A DNA stretch of 7,553 nt from the NCBI GenBank assembly GCA_903827735.1, contig CAIKJM010000168.1:1-7553 (forward strand), read 5' to 3'. This document shows, in pieces, positions 5,800 through 7,553 of the stretch (positions within the stretch are counted from its first letter, which is position 1; the number at the start of each line of letters is the position of its first letter). This DNA is from an uncultured Rhodanobacter sp. (lineage in GTDB: Bacteria > Pseudomonadota > Gammaproteobacteria > Xanthomonadales > Rhodanobacteraceae). The notes beneath the pieces are model-generated. The model ran no database searches. It was given only the letters and a program-made list of their open reading frames with translations, and was not told where the DNA came from. The translations under genes were made by a program, and so were the position numbers.

Positions 5800-6801
5800 C
5801 ACGCGGGCACGGAGCAGATCATGAATATTCAGTGCGCCGACCACGTGCCGTTCATCATCGACGACGAGCAGGGCGTTGATCTTGAGCTTCTCCATCAGCT
5901 GGGCTGCCTCGGCAGCCAGTTTGCCGGCGCCGATTGTTTTTGGCTCGCGCGTCATCAGCTCGCCGACCTTGGCGCCGCGCAGATCCACGCCAACGTCCAG
6001 CGCGCGACGCAGGTCACCGTCGGTAAACACGCCAAGCAGCCGCTGGTCGGTATCCACCACGGCGGTCATGCCCAGGTGCTTGCGGGTCATCTCCACCAGC
6101 GCGGTGGTGATGCTGGCATCGGGCGATACGCGTGGCACGTCGCTGCCGCTGTGCATCACGTCGCTGATATGCAGCAACAGCCGTCGGCCGAGGCTGCCGG
6201 CCGGATGCGAGCGGGCGAAATCGTCCGAAGTAAAACCGCGGGCTTCCAGCAGGGCAATCGCCAGCGCATCACCCAGCACCAGCGCCACCGTGGTGCTGGT
6301 CGTGGGTGCCAAGCCCAGTGGGCAGGCCTCGCTGGTGATGCTGCCATCCAGGACCACGTCGGCTTCGCTCGCCAGCGAGGATTGAGACTTGCCGGTGATG
6401 ACAATCAGCGGGATGCCCTGGCGTTTGATCATGGGCAGAATGAACAGCAGCTCGTCGGTTTCCCCCGAATACGACAGTGCCAGCACCACATCCTCGGGCA
6501 GGATCATGCCCAGATCGCCGTGGCTGGCTTCGCCCGGATGCACGAAGAACGCCGGCGTACCGGTCGATGCCAGCGTGGCGGCGATCTTACGGGCCACGTG
6601 ACCCGACTTGCCCATGCCGCTGACCACAACGCGGCCCTTGCAGGCCAGGATAATCCGGCAGGCCTCGACAAACGCCGGCCCGACCCGCGGCCGCAGCGCT
6701 TCGATCGCCGATGCTTCCAGGCCGATCACCGAGCGCGCGCTGCGAACGATCATGTCCGGATCCAGGGCGATGGCGGCAGGCGGAGCGATGCGAGCGTTCA
6801 T
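5794..6801 (-). CDS. kdsD: Arabinose-5-phosphate isomerase
   Basis: KdsD interconverts ribulose-5-phosphate and arabinose-5-phosphate, the first committed step toward KDO for lipopolysaccharide. The 335-residue protein has a SIS domain (about 40-180) and two CBS domains (about 212-270 and 280-335), like E. coli KdsD (328). Conserved stretches include GMGKSGH (62-68), FFVHPGEASHGDLGM and EACPLGLAPTTSTT. Residues aligned by eye with the E. coli catalytic set are present: Lys 65, Glu 117, Glu 158, His 199. The start chosen is the ATG at 6801 (MNARIAPPAA), with a weak AGAG upstream. A TTG at 6834 would add 11 residues without family support. It is the first gene of the leftward train, facing ibaG across 242 bases, so the operon promoter should lie in that gap. 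Its stop sits in a hairpin ahead of kdsC. Confidence 0.96.
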   Translation of the reverse strand: MNARIAPPAAIALDPDMIVRSARSVIGLEASAIEALRPRVGPAFVEACRIILACKGRVVVSGMGKSGHVARKIAATLASTGTPAFFVHPGEASHGDLGMILPEDVVLALSYSGETDELLFILPMIKRQGIPLIVITGKSQSSLASEADVVLDGSITSEACPLGLAPTTSTTVALVLGDALAIALLEARGFTSDDFARSHPAGSLGRRLLLHISDVMHSGSDVPRVSPDASITTALVEMTRKHLGMTAVVDTDQRLLGVFTDGDLRRALDVGVDLRGAKVGELMTREPKTIGAGKLAAEAAQLMEKLKINALLVVDDERHVVGALNIHDLLRARVV

Positions 6802-7043
6802 GAAGTCTCTAAGGGCGTGAGAAAGTAGCGGCAATCGACGGTTTCAGCTTGGCGCCATGATGACACCGAACGGCGGTCAACCAAGCCGCGGGCCACTTTC
6901 GCCATTTCTGCGCCACCTTATTTCCATTACCATGGCACATTCACATTTTAACGTCATAAGTCGACGCGTTGGATTCCACCGTTGGCAAACTGGCCTTTCG
7001 GCTGACGCCCAGTCAGCTGTCATTCCTGAGGAAAACCCCTTTC
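6802..7043. promoter_or_regulatory. Divergent intergenic region kdsD / ibaG
   Basis: This is the only place where leftward and rightward transcription start back to back, so it should hold promoters for both. The stretch at about 6916-6962 is clearly AT-richer than its surroundings. On the minus strand TAAAAT (6945-6950) matches a -10 box at 5 of 6 positions, but the bases 17 upstream are a poor -35. No convincing pair was found on the plus strand. A hairpin lies at 6999-7019 and a ribosome-binding site for ibaG (AGGA, 7029-7032). No small gene with a credible start was seen. Confidence 0.4.
6999..7019 (+). other. Hairpin in the ibaG leader
   Basis: GCTGAC (7001-7006) pairs with GTCAGC (7012-7017) around a 5-base loop, extended by one G-U and one C-G pair. 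It ends 9 bases before the ibaG ribosome-binding site. No T-run follows. It could affect translation or mRNA stability, but no function is shown. Confidence 0.35.
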
Positions 7044-7283
7044 ATGGACCCAGCCAGCATCCAGGCATTGATCGAAAACGGCCTGGCCGGCGCCCAGGTT
7101 GACGTCAACGGCGCCGACGGCGTGCACTTCGAGGCGACCGTGATCGCCAGCCAGTTCGCCGGCAAGCTGCCGCTGGCACGCCATCGTCTGGTTTACGCCA
7201 CCCTGGGCGATCTAATGGGCGGAGCGATCCACGCGCTGGCGCTGAAAACGCTGACGCCCGAGGAAGCGGCGGCGCGCCAGTAA
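7044..7283 (+). CDS. ibaG: BolA family iron-sulfur metabolism protein IbaG
   Basis: BolA-family proteins pair with monothiol glutaredoxins to bind or pass [2Fe-2S] clusters; IbaG is the E. coli member beside murA and is linked to acid stress and iron-sulfur homeostasis. The 79-residue protein covers one full BolA domain: MDPASIQALIENGLAGAQVD helix, GADGVHFEATV strand with His 28, a basic KLPLARHRLVY segment, and the family motif AIHALALKTLTP with the conserved His 63 expected to bind the cluster. The ATG at 7044 has AGGA about 11 bases upstream. A TTG at 6969 in frame would add 25 residues without family support. It runs opposite to kdsD and is followed by a terminator, then murA. Length and motifs fit E. 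coli IbaG (about 84-89). Assignment to IbaG rather than BolA proper rests on size and the murA neighbour. Confidence 0.92.
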   Translation: MDPASIQALIENGLAGAQVDVNGADGVHFEATVIASQFAGKLPLARHRLVYATLGDLMGGAIHALALKTLTPEEAAARQ

Positions 7284-7307
7284 TCTTTTTGCATTGAATT
7301 GAAGCGT

Positions 7308-7333
7308 CCGGCACGGATGCCGGTTTGTTCTTT
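7308..7333 (+). terminator. Rho-independent terminator between ibaG and murA
   Basis: CCGGCA and TGCCGG form a 6-bp stem around the loop CGGA (7308-7323), followed at once by TTTGTTCTTT (7324-7333). It lies 24 bases after the ibaG stop. murA starts 36 bases later, so termination may be partial, or a murA promoter may overlap this stretch; none was clear. Confidence 0.65.
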
Positions 7334-7359
7334 GCGCTGATGGATGAGCGCACCAACTT

Positions 7360-7363
7360 AGGA
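7360..7363 (+). promoter_or_regulatory. Ribosome-binding site for murA
   Basis: AGGA lies only 2 bases from the first of two adjacent ATG codons (7366) but 5 bases from the second (7369), which favours the second as the start. Confidence 0.5.
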
Positions 7364-7368
7364 ACATG

Positions 7369-7517
7369 ATGGCCAAGATTTTGATCAGCGGCGGCGTACC
7401 GCTCAACGGCGAGGTCGGCATTTCCGGCGCCAAGAACGCCGTGCTGCCGATACTTGCCGGCTGCCTGCTGGCAGATGAACCTGTCAGCATCGGCAACGTG
7501 CCGCACCTGCATGACGT
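7369..7517 (+). CDS. murA: UDP-N-acetylglucosamine 1-carboxyvinyltransferase, N-terminal fragment
   Basis: MurA transfers enolpyruvate from PEP to UDP-GlcNAc, the first committed step of peptidoglycan synthesis. Only about 50 codons are genuine. They show the MurA opening ISGGVPLNGEVGISGAKNA, and with the start at 7369 the Lys-Asn pair of SGAKNA falls at 22-23 as in the E. coli enzyme. The sequence then continues with LPILAGCLLADEP and NVPHLHDV as expected. The second of two tandem ATGs was chosen because of AGGA spacing; 7366 would add one Met. From 7518 the DNA is sequencing adapter, so the apparent tail DRKRHV and the stop at 7537-7539 are artefacts and not a natural truncation. The full protein would be about 420 residues. 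It follows ibaG, as in E. coli. Confidence 0.93.
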
Positions 7518-7553
7518 AGATCGGAAGAGACACGTCTGAACTCCAGTCACGAA
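7518..7553 (+). other. Illumina TruSeq adapter (non-biological sequence)
   Basis: AGATCGGAAGAG (7518-7529) is followed by ACACGTCTGAACTCCAGTC and AC (to 7550). This is the standard TruSeq read-1 adapter with one C missing after AGATCGGAAGAG. The last three bases, GAA, would be the start of the index. On the minus strand it translates as MTGVQTCLFRS, a frameshifted form of the well-known contaminant peptide VTGVQTCALP. Genuine genomic sequence ends at 7517. Confidence 0.97.

Noticed and set aside
5712..5822. N-terminal extension of kdsC by 37 residues
   Set aside because: It is encoded by the repeat region and the end of kdsD, and known KdsC proteins start near MPINY.
5749..6828. 359-residue plus-strand open frame antisense to kdsD
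   Set aside because: Long but a GC-rich shadow with no recognisable domain; kdsD explains the DNA fully.
6933..6949. TGGCAC in the divergent region, resembling a sigma-54 -24 element
   Set aside because: The GC expected 10 bases after the GG is absent (TT instead), so it fails the -24/-12 rule.
7212..7550. Reverse-strand 112-residue open frame beginning MTGVQTCLFRS
   Set aside because: Its start lies in adapter and the rest is antisense to murA and ibaG; it is an artefact.

Overview
This window is a chromosomal segment of a GC-rich gammaproteobacterium. The proteins resemble remembered Xanthomonadales/Lysobacterales families (Xanthomonas, Rhodanobacter, Dyella type). The most telling sign is an HPr kinase/phosphorylase (hprK) between hpf and a probable rapZ, where Escherichia coli has ptsN. 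No alignment could be run, so the taxonomy is inference. Coding density is very high. There is no tRNA, rRNA, CRISPR array, insertion sequence or phage gene.

About 6.8 kb is one leftward gene train, read from the right end: kdsD (arabinose-5-phosphate isomerase), kdsC (KDO-8-phosphate phosphatase), lptC, lptA, lptB (lipopolysaccharide export), rpoN (sigma-54), hpf (ribosome hibernation), hprK, and the first 21 codons of a probable rapZ cut by the left edge. kdsD and kdsC make the precursor of KDO, the inner-core sugar of lipopolysaccharide. LptC, LptA and LptB belong to the machine that carries finished lipopolysaccharide across the periplasm. rpoN, hpf, hprK and rapZ form the regulatory half, linking nitrogen and PTS signalling with envelope precursor supply. 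kdsC-lptC, lptC-lptA, lptA-lptB and hprK-rapZ are overlapping or nearly so. Gaps of about 80 to 180 bases before kdsC, rpoN, hpf and hprK hold inverted repeats or hairpins.

A 242-base divergent region (6802-7043) separates this train from two rightward genes: ibaG (BolA family) and the first 50 codons of murA. A good Rho-independent terminator lies between them. ibaG-murA is also a conserved pair in E. coli, but the mla genes found there between the two blocks are absent here.

The right end is not biological. The last 36 bases (7518-7553) are Illumina TruSeq adapter with one base missing. murA is therefore cut by a library artefact, and its apparent stop is adapter-derived. I found no new biological system; this is a conserved housekeeping block. 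The points worth checking are the adapter, a 107-base lptC/lptA overlap, a repeat/hairpin spanning the kdsD stop, a long hairpin between hpf and hprK, and several start-site corrections.
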